From positions 1-38,680 of the forward strand of contig JARGOS010000014.1 of assembly GCA_029212505.1 (NCBI GenBank): a stretch of DNA of 38,680 bases. The letters run 5' to 3'. The position numbers and the translations under genes were made by a program. The notes below the pieces were generated by a model. It was given only the letters and a program-made list of their open reading frames with translations, searched no databases and was not told the DNA's origin. This stretch comes from Legionellaceae bacterium (lineage in GTDB: Bacteria > Pseudomonadota > Gammaproteobacteria > Legionellales > Legionellaceae). Below are positions 9,779-18,110 of the stretch, piece after piece. How positions within the stretch are numbered: position 1 is the first letter of the stretch; each line of letters begins with the position of its first letter.

Positions 9779-10441
9779 TTACTGAATTTTCATTCGAGCC
9801 TGAGCGATGGCTTGACGCAGCTTGTTTGCCTCCTCTGAGCCTTGGGGCGCAAGCTTCAATAACCGCTCCCAGTATATAACAGCTAATTGGTTGTTATTTC
9901 GTTTATAAGCATCCAGCGCAAGCATCGCAAGTGCATCAGGCTGCTCAGGATTCTGTTTAAGAATATTTAATAACAATGCTCGAGCATTTTCATCAAAACT
10001 CTGATCACTCAACTCCCACACACTTTGCACATAATGCAAGGTGTATTCATCAACCTCAGGTGCAAGATGATGGGCTGTGGTAAACGCTTGATTGGCGTGC
10101 AGCCAATCAGCTTCGGCAACATAAACACGCCCCAGTAGAAACCATGCTTTTGCATCATTTGGTGATTGCTTCAAGTAACCTTGAAAACGTTCAATAATTG
10201 CTTGCGTGCTTCCGAGCGACTGCACAACAGCTTCTGCTTGTTTTTGCTTAGCTTCGGCCAAATAAAACGCACGCCACTCAAAAAAACCACCCCATACACC
10301 ATATCCAAGCACCACACCCACACACAGCACGGGCGCAAGTATGAGAACAAAGCGCTTAGCTTGCCAAAATGGCCTAAGTGCAACAACCATTCCTAATAAG
10401 CCTAACGCAATCAACACACTAACCAACACCCATTCATGCAT
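9779..10441 (-). CDS. ccmI: Cytochrome c maturation protein CcmI (TPR chaperone)
   Basis: Last gene of the ccm operon. CcmI holds apocytochrome c and delivers it to the CcmF/CcmH haem ligation complex at the periplasmic face of the inner membrane. The 220 aa contain two N-terminal hydrophobic segments (VLVSVLIALGLLGMVVAL and FVLILAPVLCVGVVLGYGVW), then tetratricopeptide repeats from about residue 95 (AKAWFLLGRVYVAEADW, DALAMLALDAYKRNNNQLA). The ATG at 10441 overlaps the ccmH stop by 8 bases. CcmH and CcmI are separate proteins here, as in pseudomonads; in E. coli they are one fused CcmH. Confidence 0.9.
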   Translation of the reverse strand: MHEWVLVSVLIALGLLGMVVALRPFWQAKRFVLILAPVLCVGVVLGYGVWGGFFEWRAFYLAEAKQKQAEAVVQSLGSTQAIIERFQGYLKQSPNDAKAWFLLGRVYVAEADWLHANQAFTTAHHLAPEVDEYTLHYVQSVWELSDQSFDENARALLLNILKQNPEQPDALAMLALDAYKRNNNQLAVIYWERLLKLAPQGSEEANKLRQAIAQARMKIQ

Positions 10442-10826
10442 GACGCGTTTTCCTCAAAAACAAAAAAATCCCTATCGCTAAAAACAAAGCAGGTCCAAAC
10501 CAAAGCATCGAAGTAACTGCCTTAACCGGTGGCTTAAATAATATAAAGTCCCCATATCGCATGGTTAAATAACGTATGATCTCATCATCGCTCTCACCTG
10601 CCTGAACATGTGCATACACTTCATCACGTAAATCTTTAGCAAGACCTGCATTAGAATCGGCCAAATCTTGGTTTTGGCACACCAAGCAACGTAAGTCGCG
10701 TAATAAACCACGAAACTGCGCGTGTTTTTTTGGCGTATCGAATGGATAGATTGCATCAGCACATAAAGCTTGCGAGAAAGAAACACATAAGATGATACAC
10801 AAGCTACTTAAAAACATACGCCTCAT
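10434..10826 (-). CDS. ccmH: Cytochrome c maturation protein CcmH (thiol oxidoreductase)
   Basis: Membrane-anchored periplasmic thioredoxin-like protein that reduces apocytochrome CXXCH before haem attachment. The LRCLVCQ motif gives the redox cysteines Cys47 and Cys50. A signal peptide covers residues 1-22 and a C-terminal membrane anchor is near residues 102-125. A longer frame opens at 10859, but ATG 10826 is chosen: it overlaps the ccmG stop as ATGA and is preceded by a strong GGGAGGT ribosome binding site. That gives 130 aa, close to other short CcmH proteins. Confidence 0.93.
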   Translation of the reverse strand: MRRMFLSSLCIILCVSFSQALCADAIYPFDTPKKHAQFRGLLRDLRCLVCQNQDLADSNAGLAKDLRDEVYAHVQAGESDDEIIRYLTMRYGDFILFKPPVKAVTSMLWFGPALFLAIGIFLFLRKTRHA

Positions 10827-11377
10827 GCGGTACCTCCCTCTCCTGTTAGCATTCGCCACTTAGGTCCTACAACACGATCCCAAACCGCTTGATTTAACGC
10901 ACCCACATGCCGATAACGAATCACGCCATCTGCGTCAATCAAAAACGTCTCGGGTGTGCCGTACACACCCAAGTCAATCGCCACATGACCGTCCACATCA
11001 CGTCCACTGATTTGATACGGATTACCCCAAGTTTTAAGCCACTGTCGCGCATCTTTTTCACTATCTTTATAATTCAGCCCATACATAGGCACGCCTGACT
11101 GTGCGAGATTTAACAAAAAAACCTGCTCTTCGGTACAGGTTGCGCACCAGCTCGCCCATACATGTAACATTGCAGGCTTACCTCGCATGGTTTCAGGCGA
11201 AAAGTTTTGGTTTGATTGTGGTGTATCTAACACGCTTAAATTAAAATTTGGTAAGGCTTGACCAAGCTTAGCCGAAGGTAAATTTTGAGGATCAAGCGAC
11301 AAACCACGCCATAAAAATACGGCTAGAACACCAAACAAAACAACGGGCAAAATACCCCACGTCAAATAGGTTTTCAT
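10823..11377 (-). CDS. ccmG: Cytochrome c maturation thioredoxin-like protein CcmG/DsbE
   Basis: Periplasmic, membrane-tethered thiol-disulfide oxidoreductase of the haem-attachment pathway. The active site is WCATC with Cys78 and Cys81, near the E. coli positions 80/83; the following EEQVFLLNLA helix and the cis-Pro region GTPETFLIDADG fit the CcmG fold. A hydrophobic anchor spans about residues 7-24. ATG 11377 (184 aa) overlaps the ccmF stop as ATGA and gives a normal N-terminal anchor; an upstream in-frame start at 11449 would add 24 residues lying inside ccmF and is less likely. Confidence 0.94.
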   Translation of the reverse strand: MKTYLTWGILPVVLFGVLAVFLWRGLSLDPQNLPSAKLGQALPNFNLSVLDTPQSNQNFSPETMRGKPAMLHVWASWCATCTEEQVFLLNLAQSGVPMYGLNYKDSEKDARQWLKTWGNPYQISGRDVDGHVAIDLGVYGTPETFLIDADGVIRYRHVGALNQAVWDRVVGPKWRMLTGEGGTA

Positions 11378-13284
11378 ACGCGCGCACGCCGATGAATTAA
11401 ACTCAAAAATCCACCGAATGCTATTAAAAACCCACCGGCCCAGATCCACCGCACACCCGGCTTAAACGACAAACGTAACGACCATGCGTTATGCTCCAGT
11501 GGCTCCCCCAGTGCTGCATAAATATCTCGAAAAATATTAGCGTGTATCCCAGATTCACTCATCACCATGCGACTTACACTATAAATACGCTTTTCAGGGC
11601 AAATCATCGTATGCCAATCTCCGCGAATTAATTTAAAACACACGCGGGTGCCGTTATAATTTGCTCCTCGTGTTTCTGACATCTCGGCCAATTGAACTTG
11701 ATAACCAGACCAATTCACCGTTTCACCTGGGGCAAGCTTTAAATCTAGCTCTGTACCAAAACCTGAGGATATCGTTATACCAAGCACGGTGACAGCAATT
11801 CCTAAGTGCGCAAATACCATACCCCAAAAGCGCAGGCCCACGCCTCTACGCCCAACCTGTTTTATACGTAAATAAAGGCTTTGAAACGTACCTAATATGA
11901 CCCAGAATGCGAGCCCAAGACCAAGAAAAATAAGCGGCTGTATCGGCTGCTTCATCCATAATAAAATTAAAACAGGTGAGATTAAGCTCAATACAAAAGC
12001 ATATTTAAGTGACCATGAGAGTCGCGTCCAATCATCACGACCCCAACGGCTGTTGACGCCTAACGCCATCAAAAATAGCACCGGCATCATCAACGGCACA
12101 AACACCGCATTAAAATAAGGAGCCCCCACCGAGAGTTTTCCAAGCCCTAGCGCATCAATCAACAAAGGATAAACCGTTCCGAGCAACACCGTGAGCATCG
12201 CCACACTTAAAAATACGTTATTCAGCAATAATCCGCCTTCTCGTGATATAGGATACGGCGAATCTTCAGCTTTCAAACTTTCGGCACGGCATGCAAAGAG
12301 TAACAACGACCCACCAATCACAAGCAATAAAAATACAAGAATATACAGTCCGCGCGCGGGATCAACCGCAAACGCATGCACCGATGTTAATACACCGGAG
12401 CGCACTAAAAACGTCCCAATAAGGCTTAAAGAAAAGGCAGAAATTGCGAGTAATACCGTCCAGGCTTTTAAATGCCCCCGTTTTTCATTGACAACAAGCG
12501 AGTGCAACAAAGCTGTTCCAGCAAGCCAAGGCATAAACGAAGCATTTTCGACAGGGTCCCAAAACCACCAACCGCCCCAGCCAAGTTCACGGTAAGCCCA
12601 CCAGCTTCCGAGCGTGATGCCTAAGGTTAAACAGCACCATGCAGCTAGCGTCCATGGCCTCGCCCACCCGGCCCAAACAGACTCGACGCGCCCCATCCAC
12701 AGTGCCGCAATCGCAAGCGAAAAAGCAACAGAAAAGCCAACATAGCCCATATAAAGCATGGGTGGATGAAACAAAAACCCTAAATCCTGTAACAGCGGAT
12801 TTAAATCTCGCCCGGTTGTATTCAGCAAGTCAAATTGTCTTAAAAATGGGTTCGAAGTTGATAAAAGAAAAAGTAAAAAGCCGATGCTCAGTAAACCTAA
12901 AACAACCAGTACGCGTGTATAAAATGCTTGTTCTAAACGCTTACTTAAACATGCAATCGCAAGCATCCATGCGCTTAAGATCACAACCCAAAGCAGCATC
13001 GATCCTTCATGCCCGCCCCAAACTGCACAGAGTTTATAGAACCATGGTAGCGAGATACTGCTGTTAGCCAGTACATAACGTACCGAAAAATCATCGCGTA
13101 AAAAGCAAATACTTAAACAAACATAGGCCAGGGCAACACAAACAGCCTGAGCCCATACATAATACGGTGCACTCGCTTGCCAAGCTACTTCATGACGACG
13201 TAATCCGAGCGTGGGAACCACAACTAATAAGATTGCAAACAATAATGCTAAGATTAAAGCAAAAGTCCCGATTTCACCGATCAT
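11374..13284 (-). CDS. ccmF: Haem lyase CcmF
   Basis: Large polytopic inner-membrane protein that, with CcmH and CcmI, transfers haem from holo-CcmE to apocytochrome c. The 636 aa match the family. The tryptophan-rich haem-handling WWD segment [19 protein letters not shown] is present, with histidines in predicted periplasmic loops and about 15 hydrophobic segments. The C-terminal part carries a larger periplasmic domain before the last membrane helix. The ATG at 13284 overlaps the ccmE TGA by 4 bases. Confidence 0.97.
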   Translation of the reverse strand: MIGEIGTFALILALLFAILLVVVPTLGLRRHEVAWQASAPYYVWAQAVCVALAYVCLSICFLRDDFSVRYVLANSSISLPWFYKLCAVWGGHEGSMLLWVVILSAWMLAIACLSKRLEQAFYTRVLVVLGLLSIGFLLFLLSTSNPFLRQFDLLNTTGRDLNPLLQDLGFLFHPPMLYMGYVGFSVAFSLAIAALWMGRVESVWAGWARPWTLAAWCCLTLGITLGSWWAYRELGWGGWWFWDPVENASFMPWLAGTALLHSLVVNEKRGHLKAWTVLLAISAFSLSLIGTFLVRSGVLTSVHAFAVDPARGLYILVFLLLVIGGSLLLFACRAESLKAEDSPYPISREGGLLLNNVFLSVAMLTVLLGTVYPLLIDALGLGKLSVGAPYFNAVFVPLMMPVLFLMALGVNSRWGRDDWTRLSWSLKYAFVLSLISPVLILLWMKQPIQPLIFLGLGLAFWVILGTFQSLYLRIKQVGRRGVGLRFWGMVFAHLGIAVTVLGITISSGFGTELDLKLAPGETVNWSGYQVQLAEMSETRGANYNGTRVCFKLIRGDWHTMICPEKRIYSVSRMVMSESGIHANIFRDIYAALGEPLEHNAWSLRLSFKPGVRWIWAGGFLIAFGGFLSLIHRRARV

Positions 13285-13727
13285 GATACAGCCTTCTTAC
13301 GTGCGGCTTTGCCTTTTTCTAGCGCTTCTTTGACTTCAGGCGACATATAATTTTCATCATGTTTTGCCAATACTTGCGAAGCCTTAAACCGCCCGTTGTT
13401 TAAAAGCTCACCTTCCGTCACAATCCCTTGGCCTTCACGAAACAAATCAGGTAAAAAGCCTTTATATTCAACCATAACCTCTTGATTGGTATCGGTTAAT
13501 TTAAATTGGATATTAAAATCTTCACCACGTATCACACTGCCGGGCACCACACGGCCTCCTACGTGAATGAGGCGTGCTTTGGGTGCTTCTCCAGCAAAAA
13601 TCTGTGTTGGGGTATAAAATAAACTAATATTTTGCCTTAATGCATATAACACCAAACTCACCACGAGACCTAAAACAATCACAGGCGCGATAAGCTTCAT
13701 AAGTTTTTTTCGACGCACAGGATGCAT
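13281..13727 (-). CDS. ccmE: Periplasmic haem chaperone CcmE
   Basis: Binds haem covalently on export and passes it to CcmF. With the ATG at 13727 the protein is 148 aa: a short basic N-terminus, one membrane anchor at about 11-31 and a beta-barrel domain. The haem-binding histidine is His123 in LAKHDENY, with Tyr127 as the conserved partner (E. coli His130/Tyr134). The frame stays open upstream to 13955, but that extension is the antisense-free +1 frame of ccmD, so the downstream ATG is right. GGAGGT lies 12 bases before it, inside the end of ccmD. The start lies two bases after the ccmD stop. Confidence 0.95.
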   Translation of the reverse strand: MHPVRRKKLMKLIAPVIVLGLVVSLVLYALRQNISLFYTPTQIFAGEAPKARLIHVGGRVVPGSVIRGEDFNIQFKLTDTNQEVMVEYKGFLPDLFREGQGIVTEGELLNNGRFKASQVLAKHDENYMSPEVKEALEKGKAARKKAVS

Positions 13728-13729
13728 GA

Positions 13730-13906
13730 TCACGATGATACCTCCATCCAGCGGCGTAACATGCGTAAAGTTCGTTTTTGCTCGCCTCGCGTTTGAAACA
13801 CATGCACCAGCAACACCATCAAGACCGTACCATAAGCCGGCCAAACATAGGCTGCATAACCTCCCATACCCAACCATGTGATCAAGGCGTGTATCATAGC
13901 GATCAT
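13730..13906 (-). CDS. ccmD: Haem exporter small subunit CcmD
   Basis: A 58-aa protein read directly from the minus strand between ccmC and ccmE, easily missed because a longer false frame covers it. It has the signature of CcmD: a [12 protein letters not shown] segment leading into one membrane helix ([11 protein letters not shown]), then the basic stretch [15 protein letters not shown]. CcmD helps release holo-CcmE from the CcmABC transporter. The ATG at 13906 overlaps the ccmC TGA in the ATGA pattern and the TGA at 13732-13730 is two bases from the ccmE start, so position, size and sequence all agree. Confidence 0.93.
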   Translation of the reverse strand: MIAMIHALITWLGMGGYAAYVWPAYGTVLMVLLVHVFQTRGEQKRTLRMLRRWMEVSS

Positions 13907-14646
13907 AACGATAATTCCTCAAACAGCTTACGCACCCATGCTTGCCTTCGCTCACGTTTTAAAATCATCACACGCGCTTTCGATACAATAATAAAGCTCG
14001 AAAACAAAGCAAAGCCCACGAGCATCATCAGTAATGGGTAAAGCATGCTGGCCTCAATTTTAGGTTTTGAAAAGACAGATAGAGTCGAGCCCTGATGTAA
14101 CGTATTCCACCAATACACTGAATAATGAATAATGGGCAAATCAACCAAGCCCACAAGACTTAACATCGCAACCAGCTTATCGCCTTGGGCTTGATTTTGA
14201 TAGGCTTGCTGTGTAGCCAAAATCGCTAAATACAGTAAAAGCAAAATTAATTCCGAAGTTAAGCGCGCATCCCATATCCACCAAGTGCCCCACATGGGTT
14301 TGCCCCACAAACTTCCGGTGATTAATGCAAGAAAAGCCATACTTGCACCCACGGGTGCGATGGCGGCTAGCAAAACACCGGCAAGTTTAATGCGCCACAC
14401 GAGTAGGCTTATACTCAATGCCCCCATGGTCGCGTACAGTGCCATCGACATAAATGCAGTCGGAACATGCACGTAAATCATGCGAAACGCTTCGCCCTGT
14501 TGATAATCAGCTGGAGCAAACACAAGCCCCCAGACACACCCGACCACAAGAAAAAGCAACGCAAAGCGACCTAACCACGGTGCATAGGTTCCCGCACGTT
14601 GATAAAATAATTTAGATGACGCAAACGGCGCTAGAAAAGTCCACAT
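13903..14646 (-). CDS. ccmC: Haem exporter membrane protein CcmC
   Basis: Six-helix inner-membrane protein that presents haem to CcmE. The WWD motif [22 protein letters not shown] is intact, as is the downstream [20 protein letters not shown] region with its conserved His. The ATG at 14646 (247 aa) matches the E. coli start (MWKTLHQLA vs MWTFLAPFA); a GTG six codons upstream at 14664 is possible but less likely. This is the first gene of the visible ccm operon. CcmA and CcmB, the ABC ATPase and permease that normally precede ccmC, are not here: the next gene upstream is ybeY on the other strand. A TATAAT (minus strand, 14760-14755) about 110 bases upstream could be its -10 box. Confidence 0.95.
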   Translation of the reverse strand: MWTFLAPFASSKLFYQRAGTYAPWLGRFALLFLVVGCVWGLVFAPADYQQGEAFRMIYVHVPTAFMSMALYATMGALSISLLVWRIKLAGVLLAAIAPVGASMAFLALITGSLWGKPMWGTWWIWDARLTSELILLLLYLAILATQQAYQNQAQGDKLVAMLSLVGLVDLPIIHYSVYWWNTLHQGSTLSVFSKPKIEASMLYPLLMMLVGFALFSSFIIVSKARVMILKRERRQAWVRKLFEELSL

Positions 14647-14794
14647 AGGCTCAGATAGTCCCACCTCAAAATAGGCGCTTATTCTAACATGTTTTCTATC
14701 GATGTGTCTTTAAGCATCAAGAAACATCAAGCTTCTGCATATTCACCTTAGGCCATTATAATATCGAGCGCATGCATGCTATCATCAAAAATCA

Positions 14795-14824
14795 TAGACA
14801 ATGCTTACTTGGTTATTTTAAAAT
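14795..14824 (+). promoter_or_regulatory. Candidate ybeY promoter
   Basis: TAGACA (14795-14800), an 18-base spacer and TAAAAT (14819-14824), each 5 of 6 to consensus. Expected start near 14831 gives a leader of about 27 bases ahead of the ybeY ATG. It drives the plus-strand run away from the divergent ccm operon. Confidence 0.5.
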
Positions 14825-14857
14825 GCCTGTGTCGCAACAAACCTTAACGCACCTCTC

Positions 14858-15340
14858 ATGAACATAGATATTGATATTCAACATGCATGCAAAATCACAG
14901 AACCTGTTCCCCCGGTTTCTGATGATATTTTAAAGCAATGGGTCGAACATGCACTCACTTCACGCCGAGATCATGCCGAGCTGACCTTACGTTTGGTTGA
15001 TGCAGATGAAATGCAGATGCTGAATAAAACCTATAGAAAACAAGATAAACCGACCAACGTCCTGGCTTTTCCGTCGAATATACCCAAAGAAATTATGCTT
15101 GAATGTCCGCTTTTAGGCGACGTGATTATTTGCCCATCCGTACTCGAAAAAGAAAGTATTCACCTCAAAACACCCCTCATTGCTCATTGGGCACATATTG
15201 TGATTCATGGCGTATTGCATCTTTTAGGCTATGATCATATTGAAGATCATGATGCGACCATCATGCAAGCGCTCGAAACAAAACTTTTAACCACGCTCGG
15301 GTTTGATAACCCCTATCATGAGGATGATTTGCTTGACTAA
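14858..15340 (+). CDS. ybeY: Endoribonuclease YbeY (rRNA maturation / ribosome quality control)
   Basis: Metal-dependent single-strand endoribonuclease in 16S rRNA 3' end maturation and 70S ribosome surveillance. The 160 aa match the family. The zinc motif HGVLHLLGYDH gives His117, His121 and His127; the upstream segment RKQDKPTNVLAFP is the other conserved block. The ATG at 14858 has no visible Shine-Dalgarno. The usual upstream partner ybeZ (PhoH-like) is absent, whereas corC follows with an overlap, preserving half of the common ybeZ-ybeY-corC-lnt order. Confidence 0.96.
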   Translation: MNIDIDIQHACKITEPVPPVSDDILKQWVEHALTSRRDHAELTLRLVDADEMQMLNKTYRKQDKPTNVLAFPSNIPKEIMLECPLLGDVIICPSVLEKESIHLKTPLIAHWAHIVIHGVLHLLGYDHIEDHDATIMQALETKLLTTLGFDNPYHEDDLLD

Positions 15341-16199
15341 CGACAGTGACAAAGATAAAAACAACAATCCTAATTCATGGCTTTCACGCGTTAAATATTT
15401 ACTGCAAAATGAACCTCAAGATCAAAACGATCTACTCCATCTATTACGTGACGCACAACATCGCTCACTGATTGATGCCGAAAGTTTAAGCATGATCGAA
15501 GGCATTCTTTTATTTTCTCAAATGCGTGTTCGAGACATCATGCTGCCTAAAAATAAGATGGTTTATGTCTTAGAACATACCGATCTTCAAGAAATTACTC
15601 AAAAAGTTGCTCAATCAGAACATACACGATTTCCTGTTTTCAAACAAAATTCTGATGAAGTGTTAGGTATATTACACGCCAAAGATTTATTGCGTTATCA
15701 AGGTCCCGAAGCGCACACGTTTGATCTGAGTGATGTGATTCGACAAGCCACGGTTATTCCAGAAAGTAAGCGACTGGATACTTTACTCCGAGACTTTCGT
15801 ATCAATCGTAACCATATGGCCATTGTCGTGGATGAATATGGCGCTGTATCCGGCTTTGTGACGTTTGAAGATGTAATTGAACAAATTATCGGTGATATTT
15901 CAGACGAGTTTGATATCGATGAAAAATCACACATTAAATCGCATGGTGATGCACGCTATATGCTAAAAGCCAACACACCCATCGAGGATTTTAACCTAAC
16001 CCTTCAAACTAACTTTAGTGATCACGTCTATGATACAATTGGTGGCATTGTGATTCATGAATTTGGGCATGTTCCTGAGCGCGGCGAACACATTTCTATT
16101 CAAGATTTTGAATTTGTGGTGATTAACGCGGATGCACGCAACATCAAACTACTCGAATGCATTGACAAGCGCATCCATGATAACCTGAAGGACGTCTAA
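15333..16199 (+). CDS. corC: CorC/YbeX family CBS-domain protein (Mg/Co efflux associated)
   Basis: Cytosolic protein with two CBS domains (about residues 55-115, VRDIMLPKNKMVYVLEHT onward; and 120-180, VIRQATVIPESKRLDTLL onward) and a C-terminal CorC/HlyC domain (DTIGGIVIHEFGHVPERGEH). The family is linked to Mg2+/Co2+ homeostasis and, with YbeY, to ribosome function. The start is uncertain. TTG 15333 has GAGG nine bases upstream and gives an N-terminus (TNDSDKDKNN) like E. coli CorC (SDDNSHSSD); ATG 15324 and 15318 or TTG 15303 lengthen it by 3 to 10 residues. With the TTG start it overlaps ybeY by 8 bases. No lnt gene follows. Confidence 0.92.
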   Translation: MTNDSDKDKNNNPNSWLSRVKYLLQNEPQDQNDLLHLLRDAQHRSLIDAESLSMIEGILLFSQMRVRDIMLPKNKMVYVLEHTDLQEITQKVAQSEHTRFPVFKQNSDEVLGILHAKDLLRYQGPEAHTFDLSDVIRQATVIPESKRLDTLLRDFRINRNHMAIVVDEYGAVSGFVTFEDVIEQIIGDISDEFDIDEKSHIKSHGDARYMLKANTPIEDFNLTLQTNFSDHVYDTIGGIVIHEFGHVPERGEHISIQDFEFVVINADARNIKLLECIDKRIHDNLKDV

Positions 16200-16201
16200 A
16201 T

Positions 16202-16906
16202 ATGACGGGTAAAATTTTACTCATTGATCCTGATGTGATGTTAACAGAGCCATTAGGCCACCTACTCATCGATGCAGGCTTTGACGTTCAATCCATAGAC
16301 GACGGCGAAACGGGCTTAAAAATTGCTTTAAACCAAGCCTTTGATGCGATTATATTAGAAATCATGCTGCCGAATATCAACGGCCTGGAACTTCTGCAAA
16401 CACTTCGGAAATATAAACAAACACCCGTCATTTTTCTTACCTCACGCGAGGATGATATTGACCGTTTACTTGGACTTCAGCTTGGTGGTGATGATTATTT
16501 AAATAAGCCTTGTGATCCTCAGGAATTATTGGCAAGACTTCAAGCTGTATTACGACGTACGCAAGCGTTACCGTCGCACGATCGCCCATGTATTCAACAT
16601 ACAGATATTACGGTTGATTGTGGGCAACATCAAGCAAGCTTATGTGGCGAGCGACTTGATTTAACCAACACTGAATTTAATATTCTCGAAACATTGATTA
16701 AATCACCTGGGCAAGCTTTTTCTAAAAAAGAACTCACCGAGTATGCCCTAGGCCGAGAATTTACCGCGTACGATCGAAGCATCGACGTGCACATCAGTAA
16801 CTTACGTCAAAAATTAGGTAACAATCCGAACGGAAAGCCTTGGATTAAAACCGTCCGAGGTTTTGGCTATTTATTCAATGCAATTAACCCCCAACATAAA
16901 GACTAA
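16202..16906 (+). CDS. CpxR-like OmpR-family response regulator with degenerate receiver
   Basis: A 234-aa DNA-binding regulator, receiver domain 1-120 plus winged-helix domain about 135-230. The C-terminal half closely resembles CpxR (YDRSIDVHISNLRQKL, KTVRGFGYLF). The receiver keeps Thr80 (IFLTSRED) and Lys102 (DDYLNKP), but the phosphoacceptor is changed: where CpxR has LLLLDVMMP this protein has AIILEIMLP, so Glu53 (GAA, 16358-16360) replaces Asp. The acidic pair is also altered, IDPD instead of VDDD, putting Pro10 at one metal-binding Asp. It may therefore act without phosphorylation, with Glu53 mimicking the phosphorylated state; that is inference. No sensor kinase gene is adjacent. It starts 2 bases after corC and ends 6 before queC, so it is probably co-transcribed with them. 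Confidence 0.92.
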   Translation: MTGKILLIDPDVMLTEPLGHLLIDAGFDVQSIDDGETGLKIALNQAFDAIILEIMLPNINGLELLQTLRKYKQTPVIFLTSREDDIDRLLGLQLGGDDYLNKPCDPQELLARLQAVLRRTQALPSHDRPCIQHTDITVDCGQHQASLCGERLDLTNTEFNILETLIKSPGQAFSKKELTEYALGREFTAYDRSIDVHISNLRQKLGNNPNGKPWIKTVRGFGYLFNAINPQHKD

Positions 16907-16912
16907 ACAACC

Positions 16913-17605
16913 ATGAAAAAAGCTGTTATTTTATTCTCCGGTGGACTTGATTCCACCACATGCCTCGCCATAGCTCAATCAGAAGGCTACGAATGCTATG
17001 CGCTGAGCTTTAATTACGAACAACGCCACCTCCCTGAGTTAAACGCCGCCAAAGCCATCACAAAACATCTTGGCGTGCACCATACGATATTAACCCTACC
17101 CAACGTCGGTGGTTCAGCTCTCACCGATGAGCAGATCAACGTTCCTGATTATCAAGAAGAGAACGGCGCTCAGCAAATCCCCGTCACCTACGTGCCCGCA
17201 AGAAACACTATTTTTCTTTCGTATGCGCTGGCTTATGCTGAGGTTGTTGCTGCTGATGCTATATTTATTGGCGTGAGTTCTGTCGACTATTCAGGCTATC
17301 CTGATTGTCGGCCTGAATATATCAACGCTTTTCAAACACTGGCGCATTTAGCGACCAAAAGCGGTGTTGAGCAGCATGCTCCCGAAATTAAGGCGCCTCT
17401 GATCAACCTAAGCAAAGCGGAAACCATCCAACGCGGTCATGAACTTGGCGTTGACTACAGTAAGACCGTATCGTGTTATCAAGCAAACTCAGAAGGCGAA
17501 GCATGCGGCCGATGTGATAGTTGCGCATTGCGTAAAAAAGGCTTTCACGATATTAATTTACATGATGAGACACGTTATATACAACAACATGAACATGACT
17601 CATAA
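16913..17605 (+). CDS. queC: 7-cyano-7-deazaguanine synthase
   Basis: ATP-dependent conversion of 7-carboxy-7-deazaguanine to preQ0 in queuosine tRNA modification. The 230 aa match the family. The PP-loop SGGLDS is at residues 9-14 and the zinc site is formed by Cys188, Cys198, Cys201 and Cys204 ([17 protein letters not shown]). [13 protein letters not shown] is another conserved block. The ATG at 16913 lies 6 bases after the regulator gene. Its end overlaps the start of ubiC. No other queuosine gene (queD, queE, queF) is in the window. Confidence 0.97.
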   Translation: MKKAVILFSGGLDSTTCLAIAQSEGYECYALSFNYEQRHLPELNAAKAITKHLGVHHTILTLPNVGGSALTDEQINVPDYQEENGAQQIPVTYVPARNTIFLSYALAYAEVVAADAIFIGVSSVDYSGYPDCRPEYINAFQTLAHLATKSGVEQHAPEIKAPLINLSKAETIQRGHELGVDYSKTVSCYQANSEGEACGRCDSCALRKKGFHDINLHDETRYIQQHEHDS

Positions 17606-18110
17606 TAATCCACCTGAAAAATTAAAGCCTTGGCTTTGGCATCAAGGCTCGATTACCGATAAACTCAAAGACTTAGCTGGCGAAGCCAAGCTTCAACTGC
17701 TTAAGCATGCTTGGGAACTTACGGATACTTGGGATCAGGGCACGCTCCAACTCGAACCTAAACGTTGTGTGCTGCATCGTGAAATTATTATGTGGGCACA
17801 TCATGAACCTTGTTGGTTTGCTCGTACCGTGCTACCCAAAACAACGTATACGCGAGAAAAGGCTTTATTTGATCGCTTAGAAACAACCCCGCTTGGCGAG
17901 CTTATTCATCACCATCCAGCGATACAACGAACGCATATATACCCCTATCCTATTTTAGCTAACAGTATGGAGCAAGCTTACCTTACTCACGCCCTTGAAC
18001 ATGCCATCACACCGCTTTGGGGTCGATGCTCAACGTTCACGCTACATCACCAACATGAGTTTTATCTTTTGGAAATATTTCTTCCTCCATTATTAAGGCA
18101 ATACACATGA
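17589..18110 (+). CDS. ubiC: Chorismate--pyruvate lyase
   Basis: Cleaves chorismate to 4-hydroxybenzoate and pyruvate, the first step of ubiquinone head-group synthesis. At 173 aa from ATG 17589 it is near the usual ~165. Supporting blocks are [28 protein letters not shown] (Arg near the product-binding loop) and [14 protein letters not shown], the typical UbiC substrate-site region. The frame opens further upstream at 17439, inside queC, but residues before 17589 do not resemble the family; ATG 17595 is a close alternative. It overlaps queC by 17 bases and ubiA by 4, and ubiC-ubiA adjacency confirms the call. Confidence 0.93.
   Translation: MNMTHNNPPEKLKPWLWHQGSITDKLKDLAGEAKLQLLKHAWELTDTWDQGTLQLEPKRCVLHREIIMWAHHEPCWFARTVLPKTTYTREKALFDRLETTPLGELIHHHPAIQRTHIYPYPILANSMEQAYLTHALEHAITPLWGRCSTFTLHHQHEFYLLEIFLPPLLRQYT

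Noticed and set aside
11378-11449. Longer ccmG start
   Set aside because: The extra 24 residues lie inside ccmF and would put charged residues ahead of the membrane anchor; the ATGA start at 11377 fits the operon pattern.
13728-13955. N-terminal extension of ccmE
   Set aside because: The extension is the shifted frame of ccmD; the CcmE family begins at the ATG at 13727.
14770-14779. Palindrome GCATGCATGC between ccmC and ybeY
   Set aside because: Simple alternating sequence, too short and with no spacing relation to either promoter; treated as chance.
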